Positions 26,114-35,988 of a stretch of 64,000 nucleotides of DNA are shown here, one piece after another. Numbering within the stretch: position 1 is the stretch's first letter; the number at the start of each line of letters is the position of its first letter. The position numbers were made by a program, and so were the translations under genes. The stretch comes from Oceanospirillaceae bacterium (GTDB lineage: Bacteria; Pseudomonadota; Gammaproteobacteria; Pseudomonadales; Oceanobacteraceae). The DNA lies in NCBI GenBank assembly GCA_002723385.1, contig PBNY01000093.1:25692-89691 (forward strand), given 5' to 3'. The notes below the pieces were generated by a model, which did not search any database, was not told where the DNA came from, and saw only the letters and a list, made by a program, of their open reading frames with translations.

Positions 26114-27592
26114 ATGTTGGGATCCAAACGCTACCGAGGCGGTGTCCACCCGGTTGGGCACAAGGCCGACAGTCGGGATGACAGCATCCTGACCGATGTT
26201 CCGCTACCTCCAATGCTCTATCTGCCGTTGTGTCAGCACACCGGCGATGATGCGCTGCCGCTGGTGCAGATCGGCGACCGGGTTCTGAAAGGCCAGAAAG
26301 TCGCCAAAGCCAATGGCCGTTTGTCGGCCAACTTGCACGCACCGACCTCCGGCATCATCAAGGCCATCGACACCATCACCATGCCGCACCCCAGTGGTTT
26401 GCCTGCCCGAGCCATCTGGCTGGAGCCGGACGGTCAGGAACAATGGACCGAACTGACACCTCACCCCGATCCCTATTCCATCCCTCATGAAGCACTCGCG
26501 GGCATGGTGGAAGACGCCGGGATCGTCGGTATGGGGGGTGCGATTTTCCCCGCTGCGATCAAACTGCGTCAGGGTCGCCGGTTCGAGATCAAGACCTTTA
26601 TCGTCAACGGTAGTGAGTGTGAGCCGTACCTCACCACCGACGACAAGCTGATGTGCGAACGCGCCAAAGAGATCGTCGAAGGGGCCAAGCTGGTTCGCCA
26701 CATCATCGAGGCCTATCGCACCGTCATCGCGATTGAAGACAACAAACCCGAAGCGCTGGCGGCAATCCGTCAGGCCGCCGAAGGCATTGGTAGCATCGAA
26801 GTGGTGGCGGTTCCGGCGCGTTACCCGATGGGATCGGCCAAGCAGCTGATTCAGGCCGTCACCGGACACGAAGTACCGGCCGGTTCGCGCAGCAACGACA
26901 TCGGTGTACTGGTGCATAACGTCGCCACGGTGTACGCCATTCAACAGGCGCTGATTTACGGCAAGCCGCTGATTTCCCGCGTGACCACGGTCGCCGGTGG
27001 CTGCATTGCCGCGCCACGCAACGTCGAAGCCCTGATCGGCACGCCTGTACAGCATCTGTTCGACAGCTGCGGCGGCGTCACCTCTGCCCCCTCGCGCTTG
27101 CTGATGGGCGGGCCGATGATGGGACAAGTATTACCCACCGCCGACGTGCCGCTGATCAAGGGCAGCTCCGGCCTGCTGGCGCTGACTCGCAAGGAAGTGA
27201 ACGAACACGTTCCGGCACCCTGCATTCGCTGTGGTCGCTGCGTCAACGCTTGCCCCATGGGACTGCTGCCGCTGGAAATGGCCAGCACCTCGCGCAAGGA
27301 CGACTTTGAAGGCGCTCAGGATGCCGGCCTGCGTGACTGCATTCTGTGCGGTTCCTGCGCCTACGTCTGCCCGTCGCACATCCCACTGGTGCAGTACTTC
27401 GAGTACGCCAAGGGCGAAATCCGCGACCGCCGCGTCGGTGAGCAAAAAATGCTGCGCACCAAAGAACTGGCGGACGCACGCAAGGCGCGGATAGAAGCCG
27501 AAAAAGCCGCCAAGGCGGCGGCGAAGAAAGCCAAGAAGAAAAAAGCCAAACCGGCGAAGAAACCCGAACCCAGCAGTGAGGAAACGGCATGA
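26114..27592 (+). CDS. rnfC: Rnf complex subunit C
   Basis: The 492-residue protein contains the SLBB and NADH/FMN-binding fold (GMGGAIFPAAIKL; FIVNGSECEPYLTTDDKL) and two 4Fe-4S motifs near residues 373-420 (CIRCGRCVNACP, CILCGSCAYVCP). It provides the NADH-oxidising site. The C-terminus is a short Ala/Lys-rich tail, shorter than the long repeats of enterobacterial RsxC. Its stop overlaps the rnfD start (ATGA). Confidence 0.95.
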   Translation: MLGSKRYRGGVHPVGHKADSRDDSILTDVPLPPMLYLPLCQHTGDDALPLVQIGDRVLKGQKVAKANGRLSANLHAPTSGIIKAIDTITMPHPSGLPARAIWLEPDGQEQWTELTPHPDPYSIPHEALAGMVEDAGIVGMGGAIFPAAIKLRQGRRFEIKTFIVNGSECEPYLTTDDKLMCERAKEIVEGAKLVRHIIEAYRTVIAIEDNKPEALAAIRQAAEGIGSIEVVAVPARYPMGSAKQLIQAVTGHEVPAGSRSNDIGVLVHNVATVYAIQQALIYGKPLISRVTTVAGGCIAAPRNVEALIGTPVQHLFDSCGGVTSAPSRLLMGGPMMGQVLPTADVPLIKGSSGLLALTRKEVNEHVPAPCIRCGRCVNACPMGLLPLEMASTSRKDDFEGAQDAGLRDCILCGSCAYVCPSHIPLVQYFEYAKGEIRDRRVGEQKMLRTKELADARKARIEAEKAAKAAAKKAKKKKAKPAKKPEPSSEETA

Positions 27593-28680
27593 ACACGACC
27601 GCTGCGGCAGCCGTGACTGCCTCCCCCCACGCCCACGACCGCTCCGGTGTCGACCGCATCATGCTGAATGTGTGTCTGGCGCTGGTGCCAGTGACCGGCT
27701 TCGGTATCTACCTGTTTGGCTTGCCAGCCCTGTTGATGTGGATGCTCTGCATCGTCTCGGCACTGGCCAGTGAAGCCCTGTGCCTGTGGCTGCTGCAACA
27801 CCCCATGAGCCGGTTGCTGGATGGCTCCGCTGTTCTGACCGGTTGGCTGCTGGCCATCACCCTGCCACCGTGGAGCCCCTGGTGGGTCGCGGTGGGCGGT
27901 TCGGCCTTCGCCATCATCATCGGCAAACAGATTTACGGTGGCATCGGCCAGAACCTGTTTAACCCGGCGCTGCTCGCCCGGATCGCCTTGCTGATTTCAT
28001 TTCCGGTGCCGCTGACGACCTGGGCCATTCCCTATCTGAACCCGGATCTGGGTCAGTCTATCCAGATCCTGCTGGGCAATATGCCAACCCTGATTCCCAC
28101 GCCAGATGCCCTGACCGGCGCCACGTGGCTCGGTGACAGCAAAGCGGCGATGAAAGCCGGTGGCGATATGACCGAATACCTGTCGTCTCACTTCAACGTC
28201 ATGGACGCCATGATCGGTGAGCGCCTCGGTTCCATGGGAGAAACCTCCGCGCTGCTGGCACTGCTCGGCGGTGCCTGGTTGCTGAAGCAACGTATCATCA
28301 GCTGGCACATTCCGGTTTCCCTGTTGGGCACTCTGGCAGTACTGGCTCTGGTCACCAGCACCAGCGAGCCGGAACGCTACGCCCCGGTCGGCTTCCATCT
28401 GTTGAGTGGCGGTGTACTGATTGGCGCTTTCTTCTTCGCCACCGACTACGTCACCAGCCCGACCACCAAACTGGGCCAGGTGATTTTCGGCATGGGCTGC
28501 GGCCTTCTGATCTTCACCATCCGCACCTGGGGTGGCTTTCCGGAAGCCGTGGCGTTCGGGATTCTGTTCATGAACTCCCTCACCCCGCTGATTGACCGGG
28601 TCACCAAACCTCGCGTCTATGGCCGTAATCGCCAGGGCGACGTGATCAAGCATGTACCGGCCCAGCGCCGGGTGAACTGA
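27589..28680 (+). CDS. rnfD: Rnf complex subunit D
   Basis: The 363-residue membrane protein has multiple hydrophobic segments and the LTGATW motif at residues 175-180, whose Thr carries covalent FMN in RnfD/NqrB. The GQNLFNPALLARI segment and the late FFFATDYVTSPTTKLGQ are family-typical. The start overlaps rnfC by four bases. Confidence 0.94.
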   Translation: MNTTAAAAVTASPHAHDRSGVDRIMLNVCLALVPVTGFGIYLFGLPALLMWMLCIVSALASEALCLWLLQHPMSRLLDGSAVLTGWLLAITLPPWSPWWVAVGGSAFAIIIGKQIYGGIGQNLFNPALLARIALLISFPVPLTTWAIPYLNPDLGQSIQILLGNMPTLIPTPDALTGATWLGDSKAAMKAGGDMTEYLSSHFNVMDAMIGERLGSMGETSALLALLGGAWLLKQRIISWHIPVSLLGTLAVLALVTSTSEPERYAPVGFHLLSGGVLIGAFFFATDYVTSPTTKLGQVIFGMGCGLLIFTIRTWGGFPEAVAFGILFMNSLTPLIDRVTKPRVYGRNRQGDVIKHVPAQRRVN

Positions 28681-28691
28681 GGATCACCACC

Positions 28692-29336
28692 ATGAGCAAT
28701 TTGGGTTCCGTACTGAACCACGATAACCCCGTTTATCAGGCCATGTTGCTGTCGGTATCGTGCGCCATTGTCAGCCTGGCACTGATCGGCGGCTATCTGG
28801 CCACCAACGACCGCATCATCGAGCTGGAATTACAGGATCAGCTCAACACCCTCGGGCAGGTACTGCCTGCCGATCGATACGACAACAATCCACTGGAAGA
28901 ACAGTATTCACTGGATGACGACCGCCTGCTGCAACCGGCACAACTGATGCTGGCGCGCCGCGCGGGAGATATCAGTGCCATGGCCTTGCAACTGCGCGTT
29001 GCAGGCTGGGGCGGCCCGATGGATCTGCTGGTCGCGATCGAGCCCGACGGCACCATTCTGGGAGTGCGCGTGGTGCGCCACAAGGAAACCCCCGGACTGG
29101 CCGACAACATCGAAATCGCCAAAAGTGACTGGATCACCGTGTTCGACGGCAAGTCACTGGCCAACACCCCGACACGAGCCTGGGCGGTGAAAAAAGACGA
29201 TGGCGACTTCGACCAGTTCACCGGCGCAACCATCACCCCGCGAGCGGTGGTGAAAGCGGTGTATACCGCGCTGGAATTACAACAATCCTGGCTTGCCAGC
29301 CATAAAAACGGCCCACAGCAGGAGACCCAACCATGA
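28692..29336 (+). CDS. rnfG: Rnf complex subunit G
   Basis: The 214-residue protein has one N-terminal membrane helix (residues 15-37) and a periplasmic FMN-binding domain with FTGAT at 176-180, whose final Thr is the expected FMN attachment point. [12 protein letters not shown] is also typical. The stop overlaps the rnfE start by four bases. Confidence 0.94.
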   Translation: MSNLGSVLNHDNPVYQAMLLSVSCAIVSLALIGGYLATNDRIIELELQDQLNTLGQVLPADRYDNNPLEEQYSLDDDRLLQPAQLMLARRAGDISAMALQLRVAGWGGPMDLLVAIEPDGTILGVRVVRHKETPGLADNIEIAKSDWITVFDGKSLANTPTRAWAVKKDDGDFDQFTGATITPRAVVKAVYTALELQQSWLASHKNGPQQETQP

Positions 29337-30001
29337 ACTATCCGCAACTGTTTAAAGACGGCCTCTGGGACAACAACGTCGCCATGGGCCAGATGCTGGC
29401 CCTGTGCCCACTGCTGGCGGTCACCACCAGCGCCACCAATGGCCTCGGCATGGGCATCGCCTCGCTGGCGGTGCTGATTCTGACCAATACCCTGATTTCA
29501 GCGGTACGCGGAGTGATCAGCCCGCAGGTACGGATTCCGGTACTGATCGTGATGATCGCCACCGCCGTGACCCTGACCGACATGGCCATCAACGCCTGGA
29601 TGCACGACCTCTACAAGGTGCTGGGCCTGTTTATCGCCCTGATCGTGACCAACTGTGCCATCTTTGGTCACGCAGAAAGCTTCGCCAGCAAACAACCGGT
29701 AATACCGGCACTGGCCGACGCCATCGCCATGGGACTGGGCTTTACCTGGGTACTGGTTGCAGTCGGCGCAATGCGCGAAGTACTCGGCAGCGGCACCCTG
29801 TTCGCCAACGCTTCCCTGCTGCTCGGCCCCGGCTTCGCCTGGCTGGAAACCACCATCTTCAGCACCAGCCCCGACATCCTGATCGCCATCCTGCCACCCG
29901 GAGCCTTCATGGCCCTCGGCTTCCTGATCGTGATCAAACGCCTGATTGACCAGCGCCTGCGCAACCGCGAAGAGGCCGGACTGGTGCAAATGCAACACTG
30001 A
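29333..30001 (+). CDS. rnfE: Rnf complex subunit E
   Basis: The 222-residue membrane protein is the partner of RnfA, with [16 protein letters not shown] and [14 protein letters not shown] motifs that supply cysteines to the shared intramembrane 2Fe-2S site. Six membrane segments are apparent. It begins inside the rnfG stop. Confidence 0.94.
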   Translation: MNYPQLFKDGLWDNNVAMGQMLALCPLLAVTTSATNGLGMGIASLAVLILTNTLISAVRGVISPQVRIPVLIVMIATAVTLTDMAINAWMHDLYKVLGLFIALIVTNCAIFGHAESFASKQPVIPALADAIAMGLGFTWVLVAVGAMREVLGSGTLFANASLLLGPGFAWLETTIFSTSPDILIAILPPGAFMALGFLIVIKRLIDQRLRNREEAGLVQMQH

Positions 30002-30011
30002 GGACACGGCC

Positions 30012-30275
30012 ATGGAAATCAGCGTTATCTACGCCACACTGGAACAACAACCCTGGATCAACCTCGACGTCCCGGACGAATGCACCATCCGCGAAGCCTT
30101 TGAACTCAGCGGACTGGCCGAACGCTTCCCCGACATCGACATCGAAAACAGCCGCGTTGGCATCTTTGGCAAACTCGGCACCCTCAGCACCGCCCTCAAA
30201 CCCGGCGACCGGGTCGAAATCTACCGTCCCATCATCCGAAACCTGGATGAAGACGACGACGATGATGACGATTGA
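30012..30275 (+). CDS. rnfH: RnfH, ubiquitin-like rnf-associated protein
   Basis: The 87-residue protein has the beta-grasp pattern of the RnfH family (ISVIYATLEQQPWINLDVPDECTIREAFELSGL ... GIFGKLGTLSTALKPGDRVEIYRPI) and ends in a run of Asp. It is the last gene of the nif-type rnf operon, as in A. vinelandii. The ATG at 30012 was chosen from protein homology and from its place ten bases after rnfE. Its molecular role is unknown. Confidence 0.88.
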   Translation: MEISVIYATLEQQPWINLDVPDECTIREAFELSGLAERFPDIDIENSRVGIFGKLGTLSTALKPGDRVEIYRPIIRNLDEDDDDDDD

Positions 30276-30310
30276 TGCCACAACCGGCATCAGAAACCCC
30301 ACTCAAAAAA

Positions 30311-30342
30311 CCAAAAGGGCAGCAAAACGCTGCCCTTTCTGG
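30311..30342 (+). terminator. Intrinsic terminator of rnf operon
   Basis: AAAGGGCAGC (30314-30323) and GCTGCCCTTT (30329-30338) form a perfect ten-base stem with an AAAAC loop 38 bases after rnfH. The arms provide the flanking A and T runs of a bidirectional terminator. Confidence 0.85.
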
Positions 30343-30410
30343 TTTGGAATGGTGCTCAGAAAACCATAAAATCGAGAACGACGCTCCGCTAGAGTCAGCC
30401 ATAAAAAGCG

Positions 30411-30418
30411 TATACAAT
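30411..30418 (+). promoter_or_regulatory. Possible tRNA promoter -10
   Basis: TATACAAT followed by a GC-rich discriminator (ACGCCGCC) resembles a stable-RNA -10 region about 40 bases before the first tRNA-like sequence. The -35 is poor. Confidence 0.35.
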
Positions 30419-30456
30419 ACGCCGCCTTGCGCAGAGGCATCGACCCTGCAAGCGAT

Positions 30457-30524
30457 CCGCCCGTAGCTCAGCTGGATAGAGCGTCGCCCTCCGGAGGCGA
30501 AGGTCGGTTGAAAAATGAATCCGG
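30457..30524 (+). pseudogene. Broken tRNA-Arg copy
   Basis: The acceptor 5' strand (CCGCCCG), D arm and CCG anticodon arm are nearly identical to the intact tRNA-Arg 115 bases downstream. After GGTCGGTT the T arm is interrupted by an extra GAAAAAT and the 3' acceptor strand and CCA are missing, so no functional tRNA can form. Confidence 0.75.
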
Positions 30525-30571
30525 AGAGCAAAAGTCAATTCGCACCAGTCGGTTTGACTTCAATCTGATAC

Positions 30572-30648
30572 CCGCCCTTAGCTCAGCTGGATAGAGCGTC
30601 GCCCTCCGGAGGCGAAGGCCAGAGGTTCGAATCCTCTAGGGCGGGCCA
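30572..30648 (+). tRNA. tRNA-Arg (CCG)
   Basis: A complete 77-base cloverleaf is visible. The acceptor is CCGCCCT/AGGGCGG with discriminator G and encoded CCA. The D arm is GCTCAGCTGGATAGAGC. The anticodon stem TCGCC/GGCGA encloses loop CTCCGGA with anticodon CCG, and the T arm is AGAGG-TTCGAAT-CCTCT. It decodes CGG. Such tRNAs are common integration sites, and an island with a tyrosine recombinase follows. Confidence 0.96.
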
Positions 30649-30928
30649 TTTCTCTAAAAACGACCTTTACCCCAAGTGACCAAAAAACAGCGATTTTAAG
30701 TCCGGTGACCAAACGGTGACCATTTGGTGTCCACGGCTTTACTGATCTAATTATTGATAGGCGTGATTTTGACCTTTGCCCTTTTTTTGAATGATTGGGC
30801 CAGTGTCCCTGTTGGAAAGATTCTTTTGGTACTTTCGAGGCTGCATGTTCTTGCTTCTGTTGAATCAGACAGCGGGTTCGCAATCCTGCAAGTTTTTCCC
30901 CGCTATCATCATTAATCCGTAGTTATTC
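30649..30928. other. Intergenic stretch, island boundary
   Basis: The 280 bases between the tRNA and the first island gene hold no supported gene. A repeated GTGACC/GGTGACCA pattern at about 30677-30723 is the only visible structure. Confidence 0.4.
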
Positions 30929-32122
30929 TTAATCGTAGATAAGAGATGCTGTCTCTGGATCGTACCGAAGCCCCTCAATCTTCCCGGAACGGATCAAACC
31001 GACAGCTTCATCAATCATCTGAATAGGCAGTAAAAACCACTCTCTCGGCCTCACAGGTTTACCGAAGCGATCGTTGATCACCAGCTCTAGTTGAGCGGGA
31101 GCAAAAATTTTGTGGAGCAGGTTTTCGAGTTTGGTTCTGTTGATTCCTGCTATTTTGTATTCCGCCACCACTTCAACTTCTGCGAGCAGGTAGGTGGCAT
31201 CGTGAGCCGCATTGGCTATTCGGGTTTTAACCTTGCCACCTGTAACGCCAATCTTGTGGATCAACTCTCTGTGCTGTGCGACGGTTGGGTGATCTGAATA
31301 ACTTCTCAGAACGTATATGGTCCCGCTTTCAATGTCATCTTCTTCCCACTGGTCGCTAAACAGAGGCCCAGCATCCGTTTCTGTTACCCTGCGACCCGTA
31401 TCGTCCTTATAGAGAGCGCGTTGAAGAGAGCGAAGTAGCAAATTACTTTCAGTCCCATTGGAGTAAACGACTCGCAGGCGAGCATCATTTTCACCATTGG
31501 GCGCTTTGATGGTTTCACCAACTTCTGCCACGTACGCCAGTTGCCCTCCCAGAATGAACAAGTTGCTTTGCTCGATACTGGCATCCTGTTTGAAGCGACG
31601 GGTCTCTCTTATGCCATCTTTGAGCTCGCGCTCGATACGCTCAAAAATGGACTGATATTGCTCGAAGTCATCACAGATATCACGTTTGGCAATTTCTTCT
31701 GCTTCTCGTTTCTGAGCCGTGCTTCGAACGTGCTTCAGCTCGCTTAAGGCACCACCGGTAATACCTTCCAGTTCAGAGAGCAGTTCATCATCAGAAGCGT
31801 TATCAACGCTGTAAGACGATGAGTCTTCGCTCACGCCTGAGCTGGCAGTATAAACAGCCGTAAGTAGCCCCTGATGATCAAGAGACGACAACAGCTCATG
31901 GTATTCCGTCAGCGAGCGCAATCGCTCCAGGCGGGTGGCGTACAATCGCTCAAAAATATCCCGATCTTCGCCATGCTGCGGGCGCTTTTTATGTTCTTTG
32001 TAAAAGCGTTGAATGTCTTCAAAACCGGCAACAATTCTCTGCTCTTTGACAGACAGGCTTTGCTTCTTCTCTGATTTGGCGAAGTCACTCAATTCTGAAC
32101 GCAGATCATCAAGATCCATCAT
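30929..32122 (-). CDS. GIY-YIG nuclease family protein
   Basis: The protein (397 residues from the chosen start) has a C-terminal GIY-YIG domain of the T5orf172 kind. TIYVLRSYSD (about 268) and KIGVTGGKVKTRI (about 290) give the two strands with the catalytic Tyr and Arg, followed by a NRTKLENLLH helix with the conserved Glu. The N-terminal two-thirds is helical and charged with coiled-coil character. ATG 32122 has GAGGG five bases upstream and overlaps the helicase stop by 14 bases. It is probably the nuclease of the adjacent four-gene defence cassette, by context. Confidence 0.82.
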   Translation of the reverse strand: MMDLDDLRSELSDFAKSEKKQSLSVKEQRIVAGFEDIQRFYKEHKKRPQHGEDRDIFERLYATRLERLRSLTEYHELLSSLDHQGLLTAVYTASSGVSEDSSSYSVDNASDDELLSELEGITGGALSELKHVRSTAQKREAEEIAKRDICDDFEQYQSIFERIERELKDGIRETRRFKQDASIEQSNLFILGGQLAYVAEVGETIKAPNGENDARLRVVYSNGTESNLLLRSLQRALYKDDTGRRVTETDAGPLFSDQWEEDDIESGTIYVLRSYSDHPTVAQHRELIHKIGVTGGKVKTRIANAAHDATYLLAEVEVVAEYKIAGINRTKLENLLHKIFAPAQLELVINDRFGKPVRPREWFLLPIQMIDEAVGLIRSGKIEGLRYDPETASLIYD

Positions 32123-34190
32123 AGCGGCCCTCATCTTTATAACGAACAAACGCAGCAGCACCTTCTGCCATGCGTTTTTCCCAGGCGTCCACTGCGCTGA
32201 TCGAAGGTAAACGGCCTCGTTCCTTCTTGAATTTCACGGCCCGGATGGCCAAGTCTTTGGCTTCATCCGGGCTTAAACGTGTGGTTTTTGCTGCAATTGC
32301 AGCAGCTACCTGTTTCAAGCTTTCTTCACTCATGGTCTTCGACAGAATGGAGTAGGCCTCTCCAAAGGGATTAATCTGATCGATCAGATCAATGTCCAGC
32401 TCCCGAACGTCCATGGTGTACTTGCGAATACCTTGGATCAACGCGGTATTCGGCCTTGGCTCGGTATCACTGCCGTCACCAGTCGTTGGCAGGTCATCGT
32501 TTTCAGCGATGTCCAGAGCCACTTGCTTACCCTGCTGAATCAAATTCAGTGCTGCGATGGCGTGCTGGCGAACGGATTCCTGATCGTCATCGTCCAGTTC
32601 GGGGTAACGCTCTTTTATGATTTTTCCCATACGAACCTGGGTTAATTCTTCAGGCACCATCTCTTCGTCGAATAATCCTCTCTCGACGGCCGTTTTATCT
32701 TGTACAAAGCTGGCAATCACTTCATTCAAGTCTTCCCTGCAAATACGAACGGCTTCTTCACTTTTCGGGGTAACAAGCCCGTTGATTTCAATTTGCATCT
32801 GGCCTGTTTCTTCATTGAAGCCAACATTGGTTTTGGATGGGTCATAGCCTTCGTCACCATAATCAAAACCATCGGTTGCTTCATTGGTGGGCGCTTTGGG
32901 GCGGAATTCAAATCTTGGCGCAAGCACCTGCTCCATCAGCAAGCTTGCGGCAATGGCTTTCAACGTATCGTTGATGGCTTCGGTTACCGCTTCTTCACTG
33001 GCGTCCGGCTCTGCAATCAGATTGGTAAAGCGAGCTTTGCTTTTGCCAGGGGCGTCACGAGTTGCACGGCCAATAATCTGCACCACTTCAGTCAGACTGG
33101 AGCGATAACCTACCGTCAGAGCGTGTTCACACCAGATCCAGTCAAAGCCTTCTTTGGCCATGCCCAGAGCAATGATGATATCGACATAATCCCGGTTATT
33201 TTTCTGGGATGAATCTTTGAGTGCTGCAGAAACCTTGTCGCGATGCTGGGCATCATCGACCAGATCGGCAATTTTCAAAATTCGGCCGGATGGCGTTTTG
33301 ACCAGCTGAAAGCCCGTTTCAGGATCGACACCTTGCCATTCACCCAGTTCCTCAATGATGTGCTCAACCTCGCGAATCTTGTCTTTGGTACTTTCGCGGG
33401 AGTTCACACTGGGAATATGGATGATAGTTTTTTCATCCGGGTCCAGAACCTTGAGCAAATCATCGGAGTACGGGCCGGTGTAGAAGAAGTAGCCAATATC
33501 GAGCTTTTTCAGGTACTGATAGCCATTCAGTTGCTCGTAATAGGTATAGGTCACCGTTTCAAAACGGGCTTCATCTTCGGGCGACAGTACCGCTTCGGCG
33601 TCTCCTCGGAAGTAAGACCCTGTCATCGCAACAATATGGACTTTATCCCGAGACATCAGCTCAGCTAGCTGGGAACCAAGACGGTTTTCAGGGTTGGCCG
33701 ATACATGGTGGAATTCATCCACCGCGATTAGGCAATCATCAAAGACATCGATGCCGAATTTTTCCACCGCATTGCGGAATGTTGCGTGCGGGCAGACCAA
33801 CACCTGATCGTCGCTGTTTAAAAACGCTCCAACGGAATTCGCCTTGCTGCCATCACCCGGGTGGTTACACAGGTTCCATTTTGGCTCGACATGCCAATCG
33901 GCCCAAAAGCCAAATTCCGACAGTGGTTCATCCGCAAAGCTGGAACCAATGGACTTTTCAGGCACGGTAATGATGGCTTTACGGATCCTCTGATTGTGTA
34001 ATTTATCCAGTGCGATAAACATCAAGGCTCGGCTTTTACCCGACGCCGGAGGTGATTTGATCAGTAAATACTGTTCACCACGTCGTTCGTAAGCGCGTTC
34101 TTGCATCGGGCGCATGCCCAGCTCGTTTGATTTGTTTGACTGGCCACTCTGTGCGTAAGTCACAGACACTGCAGGCACATTGTTTTTCAT
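32109..34190 (-). CDS. SF2 DEAD/DEAH-type helicase
   Basis: The 693-residue protein has Walker A SPPASGKS (46-53), a DEFH Walker B (158-161), motif III AMTGS (about 188-192) and motif VI QIIGRATRD (371-379), so it is an active-looking superfamily 2 translocase or helicase of the restriction-enzyme type. The C-terminal 300 residues are helical and unassigned. It overlaps the GIY-YIG gene by 14 bases and lies 137 bases after the AlbA-type gene, across 10-base direct repeats. Confidence 0.88.
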   Translation of the reverse strand: MKNNVPAVSVTYAQSGQSNKSNELGMRPMQERAYERRGEQYLLIKSPPASGKSRALMFIALDKLHNQRIRKAIITVPEKSIGSSFADEPLSEFGFWADWHVEPKWNLCNHPGDGSKANSVGAFLNSDDQVLVCPHATFRNAVEKFGIDVFDDCLIAVDEFHHVSANPENRLGSQLAELMSRDKVHIVAMTGSYFRGDAEAVLSPEDEARFETVTYTYYEQLNGYQYLKKLDIGYFFYTGPYSDDLLKVLDPDEKTIIHIPSVNSRESTKDKIREVEHIIEELGEWQGVDPETGFQLVKTPSGRILKIADLVDDAQHRDKVSAALKDSSQKNNRDYVDIIIALGMAKEGFDWIWCEHALTVGYRSSLTEVVQIIGRATRDAPGKSKARFTNLIAEPDASEEAVTEAINDTLKAIAASLLMEQVLAPRFEFRPKAPTNEATDGFDYGDEGYDPSKTNVGFNEETGQMQIEINGLVTPKSEEAVRICREDLNEVIASFVQDKTAVERGLFDEEMVPEELTQVRMGKIIKERYPELDDDDQESVRQHAIAALNLIQQGKQVALDIAENDDLPTTGDGSDTEPRPNTALIQGIRKYTMDVRELDIDLIDQINPFGEAYSILSKTMSEESLKQVAAAIAAKTTRLSPDEAKDLAIRAVKFKKERGRLPSISAVDAWEKRMAEGAAAFVRYKDEGRYDGS

Positions 34191-34280
34191 AATCCAGATA
34201 TCCTTCCAGGCTTTCGCCAGTCCTAAAAACTTCAGCTATCGGGCCGTTCTATCAGGGTTAAAAAAGCGCGCATAAAAAGC

Positions 34281-34317
34281 TCATAACCGCGCATAACCGC
34301 GCATAACCGCGCATAAC
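34281..34317. repeat. Short tandem 10-base repeats
   Basis: CATAACCGCG is repeated almost four times head to tail in the gap between the helicase and the AlbA-type ATPase genes. A related half-copy (GCGCATAA) sits about 14 bases earlier. The spacing of about one helical turn suggests a protein-binding or slippage site. Confidence 0.65.
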
Positions 34318-34326
34318 TGAGAAGCC

Positions 34327-35988
34327 TCAGCTTTCAGGGAGGATGTAGTAAGCACCTCGTTTTTCACCCTGTTGCTGTAGCCGACCATCTTCTCTTAACG
34401 CTTTTAGTAACCGGGTTGCTTGATCTTTGCTCAGGTGACAGAGATCCATCACCTCTTGACGCTGTACTCTCCCATGATGCTGAACATGCGACAGCACCAT
34501 CTGCTCATTCTGCAAACGGCTAAATCCGGCCTGACGGGTATAAGCCACTTTATCGCCTTTGGCTTTGTACATAGCGGCAGACAGGGTATAGGTTCGGCCA
34601 CGGGTTTTTCCATGAGCCTCGACCAATCCGGCCTCAACCAAATGCTCAACAGTACGCTTGGCAAGGCTGATATCCTGCTGGATCAACGTTGCCAGCTCAT
34701 CCAGGTCAGTTCGTTTTTGATCGCGTAGGGCTGACAGCACAATCAGGCTGTTGATCGGCAGGTGACCTTGAGCTTTCTCTTGCTCAACCACCAGCTGCAG
34801 AAACACCTCGTCAGCATCAACAGTTTCCAGTTTCAGAATCACACTGTTGAAATCGGTGCGGCTGTAATCCGGTCTGGGTCGGCCAAACCGCAACATGCCA
34901 CGGTAGATTTTATCGACACCCCGGCCAGAGCGTTCGACCACGCCAATGCGTTTCATCACATCCGCCAGTTGTGGATTGCGGGGGCGTGGTTCGGTGCTGA
35001 GCAGGTTATCCAGTGTGACGCCTTCAACCAAACCACCGGGATTGCTGATGGTTAAGCCCAGGTCATCGAGGCGAACATGTACCGCACCTAACTTGTGATA
35101 GTCACGATGCACCAGAGCATTGGCGACGGCTTCACGGAAGGCCCCCATATCGACTTTGGGCACCGGCACCCGAAACAGCCCTACCTGCACTTCTCGCTCC
35201 GGGTTGTAAGCCTTGAAGTTGGTCTCCAGCCACTCCAGCATTTTCAGTAGTGGAAAACGGCGGAATTCATTCATCCGAACGTCTTCACGTTCCAGCACCT
35301 GAAAGGCCAATTCATGGGTAGACACCCGTTCTCTTAGTGCGTGCTCACGGCCAATCACCAGCAGGCCAGTAAGGGTTGGAAGACGCGAGCCTGTGGAGGT
35401 TCGGGCGGTAAAACCCAGCGTGGCATCCAGCTGATCATCGTCGAGCTCCAGCAGCACCCGATCACCGCCATAACTCTGAATGGCCTGACGCAAACGTTCA
35501 CGCTCCAGCGGGTCAAAATCGGCGGTAGTCGCACCCGATACAATCTGGGCAGAACTGTCCGACAAGCCGATACGAGAAGCATGGCTTTGGCGTTCGTGCG
35601 GCAACATGGCGACACATTCTGGTGTACCGTCTTGCTTCAATCGGCGGCGCAGATACTGGCCTGCCGTCGTCGCAATTTCTGAATGAATCGCTTTGGGTAC
35701 GGTGATTCGCGCTACCTCAAGGCCGTTCACTTCAACCGCTTCGACGTTTACCTGTAAAGCAGGCGATGTACGGGCAGCAATCAGGCCGGTTAAACCGGAC
35801 AAGTTGGCGTGGGCTTCGTGCAAACCTGTAGGCGTACCGTCATCTTCCACGCCCAGCCAAAGCTCACCGCCTTCAGAATTAGCCAAACACGCCAGCGCTT
35901 GAACCAGTTCGTCATCACGCAGGCGTTTGCGGTCGCTTTTGAATTCCACCGTGAGAGATTCTTTCAAAGGAATTGGATTTTCTGTCAT
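34327..35988 (-). CDS. AlbA_2/Schlafen-type ATP-binding protein
   Basis: The 553-residue protein starts with an AlbA_2 domain (ESLTVEFKSD, ACLANSEGGELWLGVEDDG, residues 10-125), followed by a GHKL-type ATPase region with FREAVANALVHRDY (284-297) and SNPGGLVEGV. Winged-helix domains complete the C-terminus (about 420-545). This is the plan of the ATP-binding HTH proteins often annotated next to restriction-modification genes. Its ATG overlaps the methyltransferase stop (ATGA), so the two are coupled. Its exact biochemical role is unknown. Confidence 0.82.
   Translation of the reverse strand: MTENPIPLKESLTVEFKSDRKRLRDDELVQALACLANSEGGELWLGVEDDGTPTGLHEAHANLSGLTGLIAARTSPALQVNVEAVEVNGLEVARITVPKAIHSEIATTAGQYLRRRLKQDGTPECVAMLPHERQSHASRIGLSDSSAQIVSGATTADFDPLERERLRQAIQSYGGDRVLLELDDDQLDATLGFTARTSTGSRLPTLTGLLVIGREHALRERVSTHELAFQVLEREDVRMNEFRRFPLLKMLEWLETNFKAYNPEREVQVGLFRVPVPKVDMGAFREAVANALVHRDYHKLGAVHVRLDDLGLTISNPGGLVEGVTLDNLLSTEPRPRNPQLADVMKRIGVVERSGRGVDKIYRGMLRFGRPRPDYSRTDFNSVILKLETVDADEVFLQLVVEQEKAQGHLPINSLIVLSALRDQKRTDLDELATLIQQDISLAKRTVEHLVEAGLVEAHGKTRGRTYTLSAAMYKAKGDKVAYTRQAGFSRLQNEQMVLSHVQHHGRVQRQEVMDLCHLSKDQATRLLKALREDGRLQQQGEKRGAYYILPES

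Noticed and set aside
30578..30883. Minus-strand frame containing GFEPLAFASGGRRSIQLS
   Set aside because: This peptide is the well-known artefact of translating the antisense of a tRNA-Arg gene.
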